Shown here: positions 27,994-38,368 of the stretch, piece by piece | Numbering within the stretch: the first letter of the stretch is position 1 | How the letters are laid out: each line of letters begins with the position of its first letter | Assembly: GCA_031290575.1 (NCBI GenBank) | Contig: JAITNH010000006.1 | Location: 62,001-126,000, forward strand | From: Endomicrobium sp. | Lineage (GTDB): Bacteria > Elusimicrobiota > Endomicrobiia > Endomicrobiales > Endomicrobiaceae | Reading direction: 5' to 3' | DNA length: 64,000 nucleotides | The notes under the pieces: generated by a model | The model's input: only the letters and a program-made list of their open reading frames with translations | What the model was told of the DNA's origin: nothing | Databases searched by the model: none | Position numbers and translations under genes: made by a program

Positions 27994-27999
27994 ATTATA
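27994..27999 (-). promoter_or_regulatory. Extended -10 element next to the hydE start
   Basis: On the minus strand TGATATAAT (TG-N-TATAAT) ends only six bases before the hydE ATG, which would make the transcript leaderless or nearly so. No good -35 is visible. Confidence 0.3.
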
Positions 28000-28533
28000 T
28001 CAAAAAAAATGCTAGACAATAGTAGTTTTTGATATTTGCATAATAAAACTCGATAACTTATATAGAAAAATATTATATAATTTAGTTGTAGCATCATACA
28101 TAATCATTTTATAAATTATTCTTCAGTTCAGTATTTATCTGCATATATATAAAATACAAAAAGATGTTTTCATGTCTTAGTGATCACTAATTTTTGATGG
28201 TTATGTTCCTGTATAATCTGATGGTGCTAAATTTTGTTTTATGTTAGAGTTTTGTAAGATGTGTGTTTGCCATATATGGTGATGTTGTAATTTAATAACA
28301 GATGTTTTGAAGAATTCTATAGTTGTTGTTGTGATAGAACGGAGTTTAAGTTTTTTGCCGATATGATGTGATAATGGTAATTATGATACAACAATAAAAT
28401 ACTAAGAGGGACATTAGTAAAAAATTGTGAAAAAGAACCTCAATGTAGAAATATTATTGTAAGATCGCATAAAAATTTGTAAAAAGATAAAGTATTTTCA
28501 ATTAAATGATATCAAATATTATCGGTTGGTGAA
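28000..28533. other. Gene-free interval between hydE and the LPS gene block
   Basis: Divergent intergenic DNA of about 530 bp with no recognised gene, RNA or repeat; scattered short frames only. Confidence 0.4.
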
Positions 28534-29286
28534 ATGATAAAAGTTTCAGCTTATATTTTAACGAAAAATGAAGAGTTTAATATTAAAGAATGTATAAAAA
28601 GCATTAATTGGGTCGATGAAATCGTTATTATTGATGATTTTAGTACGGATGGCACATTAAAAATAGTAAAAAAAATGGATTGCAGGATCATACAAAATAA
28701 ATTTGAATATTTTTCTAAACAAAGGAATTTTGCTTTGTCTCAATGTTCGCACGAATGGGTTATATGTCTTGATGCTGATGAAAGAGTTAGCGTGCAGTTA
28801 AGATTGGAAATCGAACATGAATTGCAAAGTTTTCCCAAAAGTAATTATTATGTTGCTCCTAGAAAAAGTAAATTTATAAATAAATGGGTTTTACATTCGG
28901 GATGGTATCCTGACTTCAGGCATCCCATTTTTTTCAATAAAAATAAAATGAAATACAAAGATCAGTTTGTTCATGAGCGTATCGATTATAAAGGTAAAAA
29001 AATGCATTTTACAGGTGATATCATTCATTATCCTTATTACAGTATAAAGCATTTTGTAAGAAAATCTGATTTTTATACGGAATTAAGTTCTAAAGAAATG
29101 TTTCAAAAAGGCAAGAAATTCACGATTGCAAATCTTTTTGTAGATCCTTTTGTAATGTTTATAAAAATGTTTTTTGTTAAAAAAGGATTTTTAGATGGTT
29201 TGACAGGATTGATTCTGGCGTTGTTGTATTCTTCGTTTTACACTTTGATGAAATATATAAAACTTTGGGAACTTGAAAAAAAATGA
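28534..29286 (+). CDS. Glycosyltransferase family 2 (WaaE/LOS core type)
   Basis: GT-A glycosyltransferase, probably adding a sugar to the lipopolysaccharide inner core. SAYILTKNEEFNIKECIKS at the N-terminus, IDDFSTDGT (nucleotide-sugar Asp), LDADER (DxD metal motif near residue 83) and GWYPDFRHPIFF follow the pattern of LPS beta-1,4-glucosyltransferases. A hydrophobic segment near residues 200-235 may attach it to the membrane. 250 aa. It overlaps lpxK by four bases (ATGA). Exact sugar unknown. Confidence 0.82.
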   Translation: MIKVSAYILTKNEEFNIKECIKSINWVDEIVIIDDFSTDGTLKIVKKMDCRIIQNKFEYFSKQRNFALSQCSHEWVICLDADERVSVQLRLEIEHELQSFPKSNYYVAPRKSKFINKWVLHSGWYPDFRHPIFFNKNKMKYKDQFVHERIDYKGKKMHFTGDIIHYPYYSIKHFVRKSDFYTELSSKEMFQKGKKFTIANLFVDPFVMFIKMFFVKKGFLDGLTGLILALLYSSFYTLMKYIKLWELEKK

Positions 29287-30314
29287 AATTTCTGTATCCA
29301 CTATCTTTGCTTTATTCTGTTCTATTAAAAGCAGATAGAAAATTTAGTATTCCAAAGAAACTTTCAAAGCCTGTGATTAGTGTTGGTAATATTACCTGGG
29401 GTGGTACGGGCAAAACCCCTATAGTGATAGAAATTTTAAATCTTTTAATAAATAATAATCTTAAACCTGTGGTTTTAACCCGTGGCTATTCACGAATAAG
29501 TAACTTTCCTTTACTTTTGAAAGAAAGCACAATTGGAATTAATCACTTAGATAGCGGTGATGAACCTCTTTTAATTGCAAAAAGCGTTCCAAAAGCGTCT
29601 GTAATTGTTGGAAAGAATAGATATGACAATGCTTTAAAATTCGAAAAAAGAATAAAACCAGATGTTTATATTTTAGATGATGGTTTTCAGCATTGGAACA
29701 TTCAAAGAAACTTGGATATAGTGTGTATAAATGCTGCAAACCCTTTTGGGAATGGTATGCTTATACCTGCCGGTATCTTGAGGGAAAAACCACAGGTTTT
29801 AAAGAGAGCAGATATTGTAGTTATTACAAATGTTGATATGATTTCAGATAAAAAACTTCAAAAATTAGAAAAAACGATATTTACTTTGTCAGAAAAAAAA
29901 TCTATTCTAACATATTATGGAGGGTTTGAATATAAAACTGTAGATTTAAATACAGATTTTGAACTTGACCTTTTAAAAGAATCTGTTGTATATTCTTTGA
30001 GTGCTGTAGGTTTTACCGAGAGTTTCATAAATTCTATTGGTAAATCTACAATAAAAATTAAGGATAGTATAGTATTAAGAGATCATAAGCGTTATACCAA
30101 TAGAATTTTAAAAAAGATCGTTAATCAAAAAGGTAAAAATTCATATTTTATTACCACAGCTAAAGATGCTGTTAAATTTCAAAATATTGATGCAGATATA
30201 AAAAAAAATTTTGTGGTTCTTACTGTGAAACCGCAATTTATAACCGGAAGAATTCAATGGGAAGAAGCAATATTAAGAAGCCTGCGGTCTTTTTGGATAG
30301 AGATGGAACTTTGA
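29283..30314 (+). CDS. lpxK: Tetraacyldisaccharide 4'-kinase
   Basis: Phosphorylates the lipid A precursor at the 4' position at the inner membrane. An N-terminal hydrophobic segment is followed by PVISVGNITWGGTGKTP (P-loop near residue 36-46), LTRGYSR, DSGDEPLLIA, VYILDDGFQHW and PAGILREKP. At 343 aa it is slightly longer than E. coli (328). Its last 58 bases overlap the start of gmhB in another frame. Presence of lpxK shows a lipid A outer membrane. Confidence 0.93.
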   Translation: MKFLYPLSLLYSVLLKADRKFSIPKKLSKPVISVGNITWGGTGKTPIVIEILNLLINNNLKPVVLTRGYSRISNFPLLLKESTIGINHLDSGDEPLLIAKSVPKASVIVGKNRYDNALKFEKRIKPDVYILDDGFQHWNIQRNLDIVCINAANPFGNGMLIPAGILREKPQVLKRADIVVITNVDMISDKKLQKLEKTIFTLSEKKSILTYYGGFEYKTVDLNTDFELDLLKESVVYSLSAVGFTESFINSIGKSTIKIKDSIVLRDHKRYTNRILKKIVNQKGKNSYFITTAKDAVKFQNIDADIKKNFVVLTVKPQFITGRIQWEEAILRSLRSFWIEMEL

Positions 30315-30829
30315 TTTTCAATAGAAATTACTTAAGTTCACCTAAACAAGTAAAACTTTATACTTTTGTTGCAGAAAGCATAAATAAGTTGCGTGTAGCA
30401 GGGTTTAAAATAATAGTTGTAACAAATCAGTCTGGTGTCAGCAGGGGAATGTTTACTGAAAGTATCTTAAAAAGGATAAATAAGAAGTTTATATTTTTAC
30501 TCAAAAAATCTGGGGCCAGGATTGATGCTATTTATTGTTGTATGCACATTGATTCTGATGGATGTAACTGTAGAAAGCCCAAAATCGGTATGGTATTGCA
30601 AGGTGCAAAAGAATTTGATATAGATCTTAAAAAATCTTATACTGTTGGAGATAGTATAAGAGATTATCTACTTGGTTTTAATATGAGCGGCAAAGGTATC
30701 CTTGTCCTTACTGGGCATGGCAAACGACAGCGAAGTAAAATAGTACATGAAAAAGTGAAGCCTATGGCTATATGTAAAACTTTAAAACAAGCTACCGCTT
30801 TAATAATTAGAGATGCTAAGAAGGATTGA
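30257..30829 (+). CDS. gmhB: D-glycero-D-manno-heptose 1,7-bisphosphate phosphatase
   Basis: HAD phosphatase in ADP-heptose synthesis for LPS. VFLDRDGTL (nucleophile and acid Asp), VVTNQSGVSRG, the zinc loop CMHIDSDGCNC and RKPKIGM, then VGDSIRDY. 190 aa is normal. ATG 30257 with GGAAG upstream is the only start that keeps the DRDGT motif, so the unusual 58-base overlap with lpxK is real unless one frame was altered. A histidinol-phosphatase role is a less likely alternative. Confidence 0.88.
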   Translation: MGRSNIKKPAVFLDRDGTLIFNRNYLSSPKQVKLYTFVAESINKLRVAGFKIIVVTNQSGVSRGMFTESILKRINKKFIFLLKKSGARIDAIYCCMHIDSDGCNCRKPKIGMVLQGAKEFDIDLKKSYTVGDSIRDYLLGFNMSGKGILVLTGHGKRQRSKIVHEKVKPMAICKTLKQATALIIRDAKKD

Positions 30830-31703
30830 TATATTTAGTGTTGTAGTATGTATGAGATGGATTGAAACATAAATGTAAATGTTAACTTGTTTATTGTAAT
30901 AAAAAACTTCTAGATTGTGATATTATTTTTAATATTATTGTAAATTTTAATGTCTCGTATGTTTATTGTTGTATTCTAACGTGTTGTTGTTCTTTGTTCG
31001 TTATGTTATGTGGTGTGTTTATGCTAAACATAGTGTTTAGGTTCTTGATTTGAAATCAATATAAAATTGTGTTCTACAGATTAAATTCAGAAACATGAAA
31101 TTTAGCAAATTGTGCTAACTGCTGGTTGTGTATTTATACATATACTGATAAAAAATATATGATTTCCATGTGGTTGGTAAACAAACAATATATTTAACTG
31201 GGGCATATAGATAAGATATGTACAGGATATGAACAACGATGTTCTTCAGATAATAATGCTACATCATTTCATGGTACGATTGTTGATTGTGGATAAGGAA
31301 CGAGAGGGCTAAGTTTAATAAAAAGGTCAAAGTTAAATTGCAAAACAAAGATGCCATCTTTTTAAAAAACTCATTGGTTGTTGATTATATATCGCGAGAG
31401 TATGATGTGGTGTTGATTGTTGATAAATCTTATAGTTAATGTTATGTTTTATCTATCACCGTGTTGCCATTTCATCTATAACTTGTATAACTCGAGTATA
31501 ATTTAACATTGTACTTGTGCTTGTCTTATTGTGTGGTTTTGAATAAAATATGTTCATGAATACAAGCTTGATTTAGGCCTTGTTAATTTGTGATATTTTA
31601 TAGAGATACAATGCTCCTCGTGTTAAATTTGAGAGTTAAATTAAAAGGTGTTAACAAAAAGTGCTGAATGATATAGATTGTATGTTAATTTGTAAAAAAT
31701 AGT
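30830..31703. other. Eroded interval between gmhB and gpmA
   Basis: About 870 bp without an intact gene. Frame 31287-31439 (minor, no ATG) is open for 50 codons and contains KFNKKVKVKLQNKDAIFL and REYDVVLIVDKSYS; it reads like the tail of a decayed gene but cannot be assigned. The rest is AT-rich sequence with frequent stops. Confidence 0.4.
31287..31439 (+). pseudogene. Unassigned open fragment, possible gene remnant
   Basis: Fifty codons open between stops, starting only at a TTG and without a ribosome-binding site. The end REYDVVLIVDKSYS slightly resembles the DxSxS strand of VWA domains, but the match is too short for a call. Confidence 0.2.
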
Positions 31704-31732
31704 TTGTTTTTTTTAAAGATAAATAATATAAT
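31704..31732 (+). promoter_or_regulatory. Promoter candidate for gpmA
   Basis: TTGTTT (31704-31709), 17 bases, TATAAT (31727-31732), about 40 bases before the gpmA ATG, which has GAGAGGGA as ribosome-binding site. Confidence 0.5.
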
Positions 31733-31778
31733 GCCTAATCTTTGATATTTAATTTTCTTTATGTGAGAGGGATATGTA

Positions 31779-32528
31779 ATGTATAAAGTTGTTTTAATTA
31801 GACATGGTGAGAGCGTTTGGAACAAAGAAAATAAATTTACAGGTTGGTCAGATGTTGATCTGTCTGAAAATGGTCACGAAGAAGCTTTAAAAGCCGGGGA
31901 ACAGTTAAAAAAATGCGGTTTAACTTTTGATTTGGCATATAGCTCGGTTCTTACAAGAGCCATTAAAACTCTCTGGGAGATTCTTAATACAATGGGTTTA
32001 GTTTGGATTCCTGTGATTAAGAGCTGGAAATTAAATGAGAGGCATTATGGTGCTTTGCAAGGATTGAATAAGACTGAAACTGCTGTAAGATACGGGGAAG
32101 CATGTGTAAAAATTTGGAGAAGAAGTTATGATATTCGTCCTATAGCTTTAGACAAAAATGATGAAAGATATCCAGGGAAGGATATAAGATATGCAAGTTT
32201 GTCTAAGGAGAATAAACTTCCATTAACAGAATGTTTAAAAGATACGGTAGCGAGAGTTATTCCTTATTGGGAGAAAGAAATTGCTTTTCAAATAAGATCT
32301 GGCAAAAAAATTATTATAGTTGCACATGGTAATAGTTTAAGGGCTTTAATTAAATATCTTGATAACATAAACGATGTTGATATAATAAATTTAAACATTC
32401 CTACGGCAATTCCGTTCATTTACGAACTTGATGAAAACCTAAAACCAATTAAAAGTTACTATTTGGGAAATTCTGAAGCTGTTAAGAAAGCTATGGAAGC
32501 TGTAGCAAACCAAGGAAAATCATGGTAA
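31779..32528 (+). CDS. gpmA: 2,3-bisphosphoglycerate-dependent phosphoglycerate mutase
   Basis: Interconverts 3- and 2-phosphoglycerate in glycolysis. [10 protein letters not shown] (phospho-His) at residues 6-15, [37 protein letters not shown], and [10 protein letters not shown] (second His) are all present. 249 aa matches the cofactor-dependent type. The product feeds enolase, whose gene starts at 63.1 kb. Confidence 0.96.
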   Translation: MYKVVLIRHGESVWNKENKFTGWSDVDLSENGHEEALKAGEQLKKCGLTFDLAYSSVLTRAIKTLWEILNTMGLVWIPVIKSWKLNERHYGALQGLNKTETAVRYGEACVKIWRRSYDIRPIALDKNDERYPGKDIRYASLSKENKLPLTECLKDTVARVIPYWEKEIAFQIRSGKKIIIVAHGNSLRALIKYLDNINDVDIINLNIPTAIPFIYELDENLKPIKSYYLGNSEAVKKAMEAVANQGKSW

Positions 32529-32540
32529 TGATTATTTTTT

Positions 32541-32560
32541 TCACATTTTTTTTAATGTGA
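32541..32560. repeat. Inverted repeat between gpmA and ftsH-like gene
   Basis: TCACATT (32541-32547) and AATGTGA (32554-32560) around six T. It has a T-rich sequence before and within but no T-run after the stem, so it is at best a weak transcript end. Confidence 0.35.
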
Positions 32561-32602
32561 GTGAGAGGTTCAGTAAAAATGGAAGGAAGGATCTTTTGAT
32601 AG

Positions 32603-34225
32603 ATGATAATGCGTAAGTTTAGGTTGTTTTTCAAGAATAACAAGGTGTTATTTGTTATGGTGTCTGTTTTACTTGTTCTTGTGATTCTTTCGATTTACGG
32701 TTTAAGCAGGCTTGAGTCGTTTTATAGAGTTATGACGCTTGCTACAATGCCAATACAGTTGCTATTGGCATTTACTAGTGCCGCAACTTTTGTTTTTATG
32801 TATACAATGTTCTTTAAAAAATTAGGTTTTGGGCAAATAAAAAAGAATAAAATTAATACCAAGGATATAAAGGTTTCATTTAAAGAAGTTATTGGTCTTG
32901 AGTATGCCAAAAAAGAGGTATTAGAAGTAATTCAACTCATTAAAGATAGAAAGTACCTTCAAAAAACAGGAGGCAAAATTATTAAGGGCATTCTTTTGCT
33001 TGGACCGCCTGGTTGTGGTAAAACGTTACTTGCGAAAGCTATAGCTACGGAGTGCAAAGTTCCATTTATTTCAATGTCAGGCAGCGAATTCGTAGAGATG
33101 TTAGTTGGTGTAGGGGCAAGCAGAGTAAGAAGCCTTTTTAAAAAGGCGAGAGACTATGCTTATACTAACGGTGCTTGTATAGTGTTTATAGATGAAATTG
33201 AAGTTATAGGGAGGGGGAGAGCTTTTTCTTATATGGGAAGTGGAGAAGAAACAAATAGCACACAAAACCAACTTCTTGTGGAAATGGATGGTCTTGACAC
33301 TGAAAAAAGTAATATTATTGTTATAGCAGCAACAAATGCTGATGAGGGTGTTTTAGATAAGGCATTTTTAAGATCTGGGCGTTTTGATAGAAAAATTTTT
33401 ATTACTCTTCCAAATTTAAAAGAAAGAGCGTTGCTATTTGATTTTTATTTAAAAAAGGTCAAATTTGCTTCCGAAGTAAAGATAGAGATACTTGCAAAAA
33501 AAACATTGTATAAATCGCCTGCAGATATTGAAAATATAATCAAAGAAGCAGCATTGATTGCAGCAAGAGAAAAAAAAGAATTTATTGATATGCAAGATTT
33601 GTCTAAAGCTATGGATAGAATTGATTTTGGTATGGAGGTGCATATCGATGTTACTCAGAAAGAACTCGAGATGACTGCATATCATGAGGCAGGCCATGCG
33701 GTAGCAATATATCTAATTCATCCAACTGACGATGTTTTTAAAGTTACTATAAAATCTCATCATGGTGGTTATCTTTATCTAGGTCTGGTTGCTCCGTTTC
33801 CCAAAGAAGAGTTGCATACTGAACATAGAAATGAATTAATTGCAGATATTATGGTTTATCTTGCTGGTTATACAGCAGAAAAAATAAAATACAATACAAC
33901 TACAACAGCTGTTTCCATAGATTTTCGTCGAGCCATGGCTATAGCGAACGCTATGGTATGGAAGTTTGGAATGGGAAATGACTCTCTTATTGGTGATTTT
34001 TCTGTAATTCCAAAAGAAGAAATATCGCAGAAACTTAAAGAAAAACTTAACGATGAAATGATGATTATAATGAATTTGTGTCATTCAAAAATTGAAGAGT
34101 TTTTAAAGACAAATTGGGATGCTGTAGATGCTGTAGCTAAACAACTTATAGAGCATAAAGAATTGGATTTTGATGATTTAAAAGAAACAATGGAAAGCGT
34201 AAAAAAAAGGAAATGTGTTGTATAG
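32603..34225 (+). CDS. ftsH: FtsH-family membrane AAA+ zinc protease, short N-terminal region
   Basis: ATP-dependent membrane protease. Two N-terminal spans (about residues 14-34 and 48-70) are separated by only some 15 residues, so the periplasmic domain of normal FtsH (about 70 residues) is missing. GPPGCGKT (Walker A), the [14 protein letters not shown] pore loop, VFIDEI (Walker B), [10 protein letters not shown] (Arg fingers), HEAGHAV (zinc) and the third ligand in AVSIDFRRA are present, so it looks active. 540 aa versus about 640 in E. coli. Possibly a paralogue, with a full FtsH elsewhere. GGAAGGAAGG precedes the start; ATG 32609 is also possible. Confidence 0.88.
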   Translation: MIMRKFRLFFKNNKVLFVMVSVLLVLVILSIYGLSRLESFYRVMTLATMPIQLLLAFTSAATFVFMYTMFFKKLGFGQIKKNKINTKDIKVSFKEVIGLEYAKKEVLEVIQLIKDRKYLQKTGGKIIKGILLLGPPGCGKTLLAKAIATECKVPFISMSGSEFVEMLVGVGASRVRSLFKKARDYAYTNGACIVFIDEIEVIGRGRAFSYMGSGEETNSTQNQLLVEMDGLDTEKSNIIVIAATNADEGVLDKAFLRSGRFDRKIFITLPNLKERALLFDFYLKKVKFASEVKIEILAKKTLYKSPADIENIIKEAALIAAREKKEFIDMQDLSKAMDRIDFGMEVHIDVTQKELEMTAYHEAGHAVAIYLIHPTDDVFKVTIKSHHGGYLYLGLVAPFPKEELHTEHRNELIADIMVYLAGYTAEKIKYNTTTTAVSIDFRRAMAIANAMVWKFGMGNDSLIGDFSVIPKEEISQKLKEKLNDEMMIIMNLCHSKIEEFLKTNWDAVDAVAKQLIEHKELDFDDLKETMESVKKRKCVV

Positions 34226-34303
34226 AAGTAGTATTAACTATTATTTTTTTTGATAATAATATGGTGTAGTGGTGTAGATAAAAAATAGAAGGATTTGTTT
34301 ATT

Positions 34304-35071
34304 TTGAAATCTTTAAAGTTGATAATATGCTTGATGATATCCTTTTTTTTGCTGAGTGATTGTGGTGTAACTTATCCAAAGGATGATATTGTTCAAGATT
34401 TAGAAAAACTTATAAAAAAAGAGTGTAAACAGAACTCACGGGCTTGTATCCTTGGCAGAACTCTATATTTAGATATGGAAGTTGGTGTTGTTAAGTCTCA
34501 AAATCAGGAAACAGTTTTAGAAATATTGCGTAAAATACACCTTGTCTCATTTGCTATGGTTAGGGTTATTTTAAGTGGTGATTCAGATATAAAATACATG
34601 GTTACAACAACTTATGACGTTGATAAAAATATAGTTTTTAGAGTAGTAAAAAATATTGATGATATCAAAAGCTATTTTTGTATGTGCATGTCACGTTCTG
34701 ATTATGAGTCTAGGTGCATTTTAGAAATAGCATATTTTCCGTTTGCCTCAAGGATAATAACCGATAGACACGATATAACTGATGATGAGTATATTGGTCG
34801 AGTAATCGTTTCGCAGATAGTAAATATAATATCTAGAAGTAATCCCATTTCATGGTATTTAATATCAACGCTTCAATTGCATTATGCTGGAATAAATGAC
34901 AAAACCTTAATTTTATTTGTTTCGGAACATGTTGATATTAAAGTTAATCATATATTAAAAAATATTTTACGTGAGCAAGTTCAAAAATGCTCAAAAAAAT
35001 ATAATAAACTTTTTAATAGAGTAGAAGTTGTTACTTCTACTGGTAAAACTGTTTTGACACTATTTTTATAA
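34304..35071 (+). CDS. Unrecognised putative lipoprotein downstream of the FtsH-like gene
   Basis: About 255 aa. The N-terminus has basic residues, a hydrophobic stretch (LIICLMISFFLLSDC) and a Cys that could be lipidated, though Asp at -1 is unusual for a lipobox. The rest is soluble with strands and helices, contains ILSGDSDIKYMVTTTYDV and a short Cys pair (CMC), and has no motif I recognise. AAGGA (34289-34293) fits TTG 34304 (10-base gap) better than TTG 34295. It starts about 80 bases after ftsH on the same strand; a functional link is only inferred. Confidence 0.6.
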   Translation: MKSLKLIICLMISFFLLSDCGVTYPKDDIVQDLEKLIKKECKQNSRACILGRTLYLDMEVGVVKSQNQETVLEILRKIHLVSFAMVRVILSGDSDIKYMVTTTYDVDKNIVFRVVKNIDDIKSYFCMCMSRSDYESRCILEIAYFPFASRIITDRHDITDDEYIGRVIVSQIVNIISRSNPISWYLISTLQLHYAGINDKTLILFVSEHVDIKVNHILKNILREQVQKCSKKYNKLFNRVEVVTSTGKTVLTLFL

Positions 35072-35084
35072 AAAAGGAGAAAAG

Positions 35085-35180
35085 GTGGAATTTATTTTAG
35101 ATAGGATATCTAAAACGATTTATAAGTCTAAAAAATATGTTTTTGAAATTAAGAATTCAATTTATTTTAATTCAGGGTAG
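35085..35180 (+). CDS. 31-aa reading frame with good ribosome-binding site, possibly a truncated gene
   Basis: GTG 35085 has AGGAGA at 35075-35080 and opens a 31-codon frame (VEFILDRISKTIYKSKKYVF and onward) ending at TAG 35178. The strong ribosome-binding site but short length suggests the surviving head of a decayed gene or a small peptide. No family recognised; the next 120 bp before the acyl-CoA synthetase holds nothing else. Confidence 0.3.
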   Translation: MEFILDRISKTIYKSKKYVFEIKNSIYFNSG

Positions 35181-35304
35181 TAATTGATTTTTTTTGTTAT
35201 TGATGTCAAATTTAAAATTTGTACTATATTGCTTGAAGAAAAAAATGAAATATAAACACAAACTAAAACAATAGAAATAAAAAAATTCCCAAAAAGAGAA
35301 AACT

Positions 35305-36963
35305 ATGCTAGCAAATAAATATGTAAAAATTAACTATAATTCGTATGACGATTTTATAAAAAACTGTAAAATCCAGGTTCCAAAGAATTTTAATTTTGCT
35401 TTTGATGTTGTTGATGAAATTGCAAACACAGAACCTAATAAAAAAGCAATTATTTGGTGTAATCCTGAAGGTGAGGAAAGAGTATTTACTTTTAATGATA
35501 TTAAAAGAGAAAGTAATCGTGCTGCAAATTTTTTTAAATCTTTAGGTATAAGAAAAGGCGATGCAGTAATGCTTATGTTGAAAAGGCGCTATGAGTACTG
35601 GCATTGTGTTATTGCACTTCACAAGATAGGTGCATTAACAATACCGGCGACGCATCTTTTAAGCGTAAAAGATATAGAGTATAGAGTCAAAGCTGCCAAT
35701 ATAAAATTTATTATTGTTGCGGTTGCAGCAGATAAAAAAATTGTGGAAATTATTAATGAAGCAAGAAAAACTTTGCCTGAATTAAAAAATGTAGTTTCCG
35801 TAAATGGTCGAATAGAAAATTGGGCTGAATACTCAAAAGAAGTAGAAAAATTTTCTGATATGTTTGCAAAGCCATCTGGCACCGAAGCGACTACTAAGGA
35901 TGATGAATTTTTGCTTTATTTTACATCTGGGACTACTGGTATGCCTAAAATGGTTTGTCATGATTTTTCATATCCTCTTGGCCATATTATAACAGCAAAA
36001 TTTTGGCATAATTTAAATGAAAACAGTTTGCATCTTACGGTGGCTGATACTGGTTGGGCCAAAGCTTCTTGGGGGAAAATATATGGACAATGGCTTTGCG
36101 GTGCTTGTATTTTTGTTTATGATTATGAAAGGTTTCATCATGCTGATTTAATGGAAAAAATATCAAAATATGGAGTTACTTCATTTTGTGCTCCACCAAC
36201 GGTTTATAGACATATAATAAAAGAAGATTTATCAAAGTATGATTTGTCAAAATTAAAGTATGTTGAGACAGCTGGAGAACCGTTAAATCCCGAAGTTTTT
36301 TATAAATTTAAGGAAATGACAGGACTTGAGATAAAAGAAGGGTTTGGGCAAACCGAGAATATTGCTATAGTAGCTACTTTCCCATGGATGAATGTAAAAC
36401 CTGGTTCTATCGGAAAACCGTCAGCTGGTTGGGATATAGATATAATAGATGGTGAAAATAATTCTTGTGAAGCAGGACGAGAAGGGCATCTTGTGGTAAG
36501 GACTAAGAAGCAAAAACCATTGGGCTTATTTTCTGGGTATTATAAAGATGAGATTATGACAAAAAATGCTTGGAGTAATGGTATATATGACACCGGAGAT
36601 ATGGCTTATAGAGATGACGATGGTTATATTTGGTTTGTTGGTCGCTGTGATGATATTATAAAAAGTTCAGGTTATAGAATAGGGCCTTTTGAAGTAGAAA
36701 GTGCTTTAATGGAACATCCATGTGTTTTGGAATGTGCGATAACAGGAGTGCCAGATCATATTAGAGGTGCTGTAATAAAAGCCAGTATAGTACTTACAAA
36801 AGGATACAAGTCAAGCACTGAACTTGTAGTAGAACTTCAAGATCATGTTAAAAAAATTACAGCTCCATATAAATATCCTAGAATTATAGAATTTGTAAAA
36901 AGTTTACCAAAGACTATAAGTGGTAAAATAAAGAGAAAGGAAATAAGAGAAACAAAAAAATAA
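35305..36963 (+). CDS. AMP-forming acyl-CoA synthetase (acetyl/medium-chain type)
   Basis: Activates a carboxylic acid to its acyl-CoA through an acyl-adenylate. The P-loop-like [13 protein letters not shown] near residue 210, EGFGQTEN (A5), [20 protein letters not shown] with the hinge Asp, and the catalytic Lys in [13 protein letters not shown] near the C-terminus are conserved. 552 aa resembles the medium-chain/ACSM-like branch more than classic 650-aa Acs. Next to pta, it may handle acetate or another short acid; substrate undetermined. Weak AAAGAG site before the ATG. Confidence 0.88.
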   Translation: MLANKYVKINYNSYDDFIKNCKIQVPKNFNFAFDVVDEIANTEPNKKAIIWCNPEGEERVFTFNDIKRESNRAANFFKSLGIRKGDAVMLMLKRRYEYWHCVIALHKIGALTIPATHLLSVKDIEYRVKAANIKFIIVAVAADKKIVEIINEARKTLPELKNVVSVNGRIENWAEYSKEVEKFSDMFAKPSGTEATTKDDEFLLYFTSGTTGMPKMVCHDFSYPLGHIITAKFWHNLNENSLHLTVADTGWAKASWGKIYGQWLCGACIFVYDYERFHHADLMEKISKYGVTSFCAPPTVYRHIIKEDLSKYDLSKLKYVETAGEPLNPEVFYKFKEMTGLEIKEGFGQTENIAIVATFPWMNVKPGSIGKPSAGWDIDIIDGENNSCEAGREGHLVVRTKKQKPLGLFSGYYKDEIMTKNAWSNGIYDTGDMAYRDDDGYIWFVGRCDDIIKSSGYRIGPFEVESALMEHPCVLECAITGVPDHIRGAVIKASIVLTKGYKSSTELVVELQDHVKKITAPYKYPRIIEFVKSLPKTISGKIKRKEIRETKK

Positions 36964-37072
36964 AAATCCATCTAATTAATTGATTTAATTGGGAAATGTA
37001 AATTTTTAAATATTTTTTTAATGATGATCTATGCGGGTTTTTAGAAAATGCATTTTTAGGAGATTAGTGTAT

Positions 37073-38074
37073 ATGAATATTAGAGAACGTGTTTTAGAGT
37101 TCGCGAAAAAAGCGAAAGGAAAAATTATTTTTCCTGAAGCTTTTGATATAAGAGTGCTGAGCGCTGCACAAAAACTTACAAAGAATACGATAGCTTCTGT
37201 TGTATTGCCAACAGATAATGTAAAAGAAGTTGAAAAAATTGCATCTGATGCATTTATAGATTTAACTGATATCGAAATAATTAAGATAGATTTAGATCTT
37301 CTAAACAAAAATAAAATTCAAGAATTTATTGTTGCAAGAGAAAAAGAAGGTGTTTCTGAACAAAGTTCGTTGGAACTTTTGAAGAATCCTTTATACTTTT
37401 CGCTGATGTACTTGAAAAGTGGCAAATGTGATGCATGTGTCGGTGGAGCTGTTTATGATACTGCCGATGTTTTAAAAGCAAGTATTCGTATAATAGGTGT
37501 TGCTGATGGTATAAAGCTTGTTTCTTCATATATGCTTATGATACCTCCTCAAGATCATCCAATTATTAGAGAACCTGTGATATTTACAGATTGTGCTGTA
37601 AATCCTGATCCGCAGTCTTTTGGTCTAAAAGATATTGCCGTGGCGACTGTAGAAAACTTTAAAAAACTTTTTCCAGGTAGACAGGCAAATGTTGCAATGC
37701 TTTCTTTTTCAACAAAGGGTAGTGCAAAAAATAAAATTTTATCAAAAATTCTAGAAGCCACAGAGCTTATAAAAGCTCATTTTGCAGGCCAAGATAATAT
37801 AAATGTTGATGGAGAATTACAGTTTGATGCTTCTGTTGTAGCAATTGTTGGTAAAAGAAAAGCCCCAGACTCTCTTGTGGCTGGTAATGCAAATATTTTT
37901 ATTTTTCCTAATTTAAATGCTGGGAACATAGGTTATAAAATCACTGAAAGGCTTGCGGGATTTCAAGCTTTAGGGCCTATAATTCAGGGCCTTGCGCTTC
38001 CAGTAAGTGATTTAAGCAGAGGTTCCAGTGTTGATGATATATATATTAGCAGTGCTATTATGCTTATAAAATAA
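37073..38074 (+). CDS. pta: Phosphate acetyltransferase
   Basis: Converts acetyl-CoA to acetyl phosphate, the step before acetate kinase in acetate and ATP formation. KIIFPEAFDIRVLSAA at the N-terminus, GKCDACVGGA, FTDCAVNPDP, GSAKNK, DGELQFDAS and VAGNANIFIFPNLNAGNIGYK are the usual Pta signatures. 333 aa is the short form (catalytic domain only). TTAGGAGA (37056-37063) supports ATG 37073; the frame extends upstream to 37031 without support. acetate kinase is not in this window. Confidence 0.95.
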   Translation: MNIRERVLEFAKKAKGKIIFPEAFDIRVLSAAQKLTKNTIASVVLPTDNVKEVEKIASDAFIDLTDIEIIKIDLDLLNKNKIQEFIVAREKEGVSEQSSLELLKNPLYFSLMYLKSGKCDACVGGAVYDTADVLKASIRIIGVADGIKLVSSYMLMIPPQDHPIIREPVIFTDCAVNPDPQSFGLKDIAVATVENFKKLFPGRQANVAMLSFSTKGSAKNKILSKILEATELIKAHFAGQDNINVDGELQFDASVVAIVGKRKAPDSLVAGNANIFIFPNLNAGNIGYKITERLAGFQALGPIIQGLALPVSDLSRGSSVDDIYISSAIMLIK

Positions 38075-38290
38075 ATCTTTATACGCTATTGTTAAATTAT
38101 TGATGTTACAAAAATTACTATCTTTTCATTTGTTGCAGGAGAGTTGTAGGGTTTTGATGTATTTTTTTTGAATTTAGTGTCTCTATTTGATTATTTCTAG
38201 TGCAGAATTTATAGAAAATAGTCAATTTGTTGTTTTATAAATTGTAGGTTTGCTTTGTATCTTCCACCATCTAGTTATACGAATATAAAT

Positions 38291-38318
38291 AACAATGAAA
38301 TAGCTATTTCATTGTTTT
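38291..38318 (+). terminator. Hairpin terminator between pta and the M42 peptidase gene
   Basis: AACAATGAAATAG (38291-38303) is followed directly by its reverse complement (38304-38316), a 26-bp perfect palindrome; with a TAGCTA loop it gives a 10-bp stem ending in TTTT. On the other strand a run of A/T also follows, so it could act in both directions. It sits 217 bp after pta. Confidence 0.5.
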
Positions 38319-38368
38319 CTCCAATCCTAAAATTATTTACATAACGTTTATATAAATTTGCTCATATT

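Noticed and set aside
31400-31439. REYDVVLIVDKSYS as a von Willebrand A domain remnant.
   Set aside because: Only about 12 residues match the DxSxS strand pattern; no other part of such a domain is visible.
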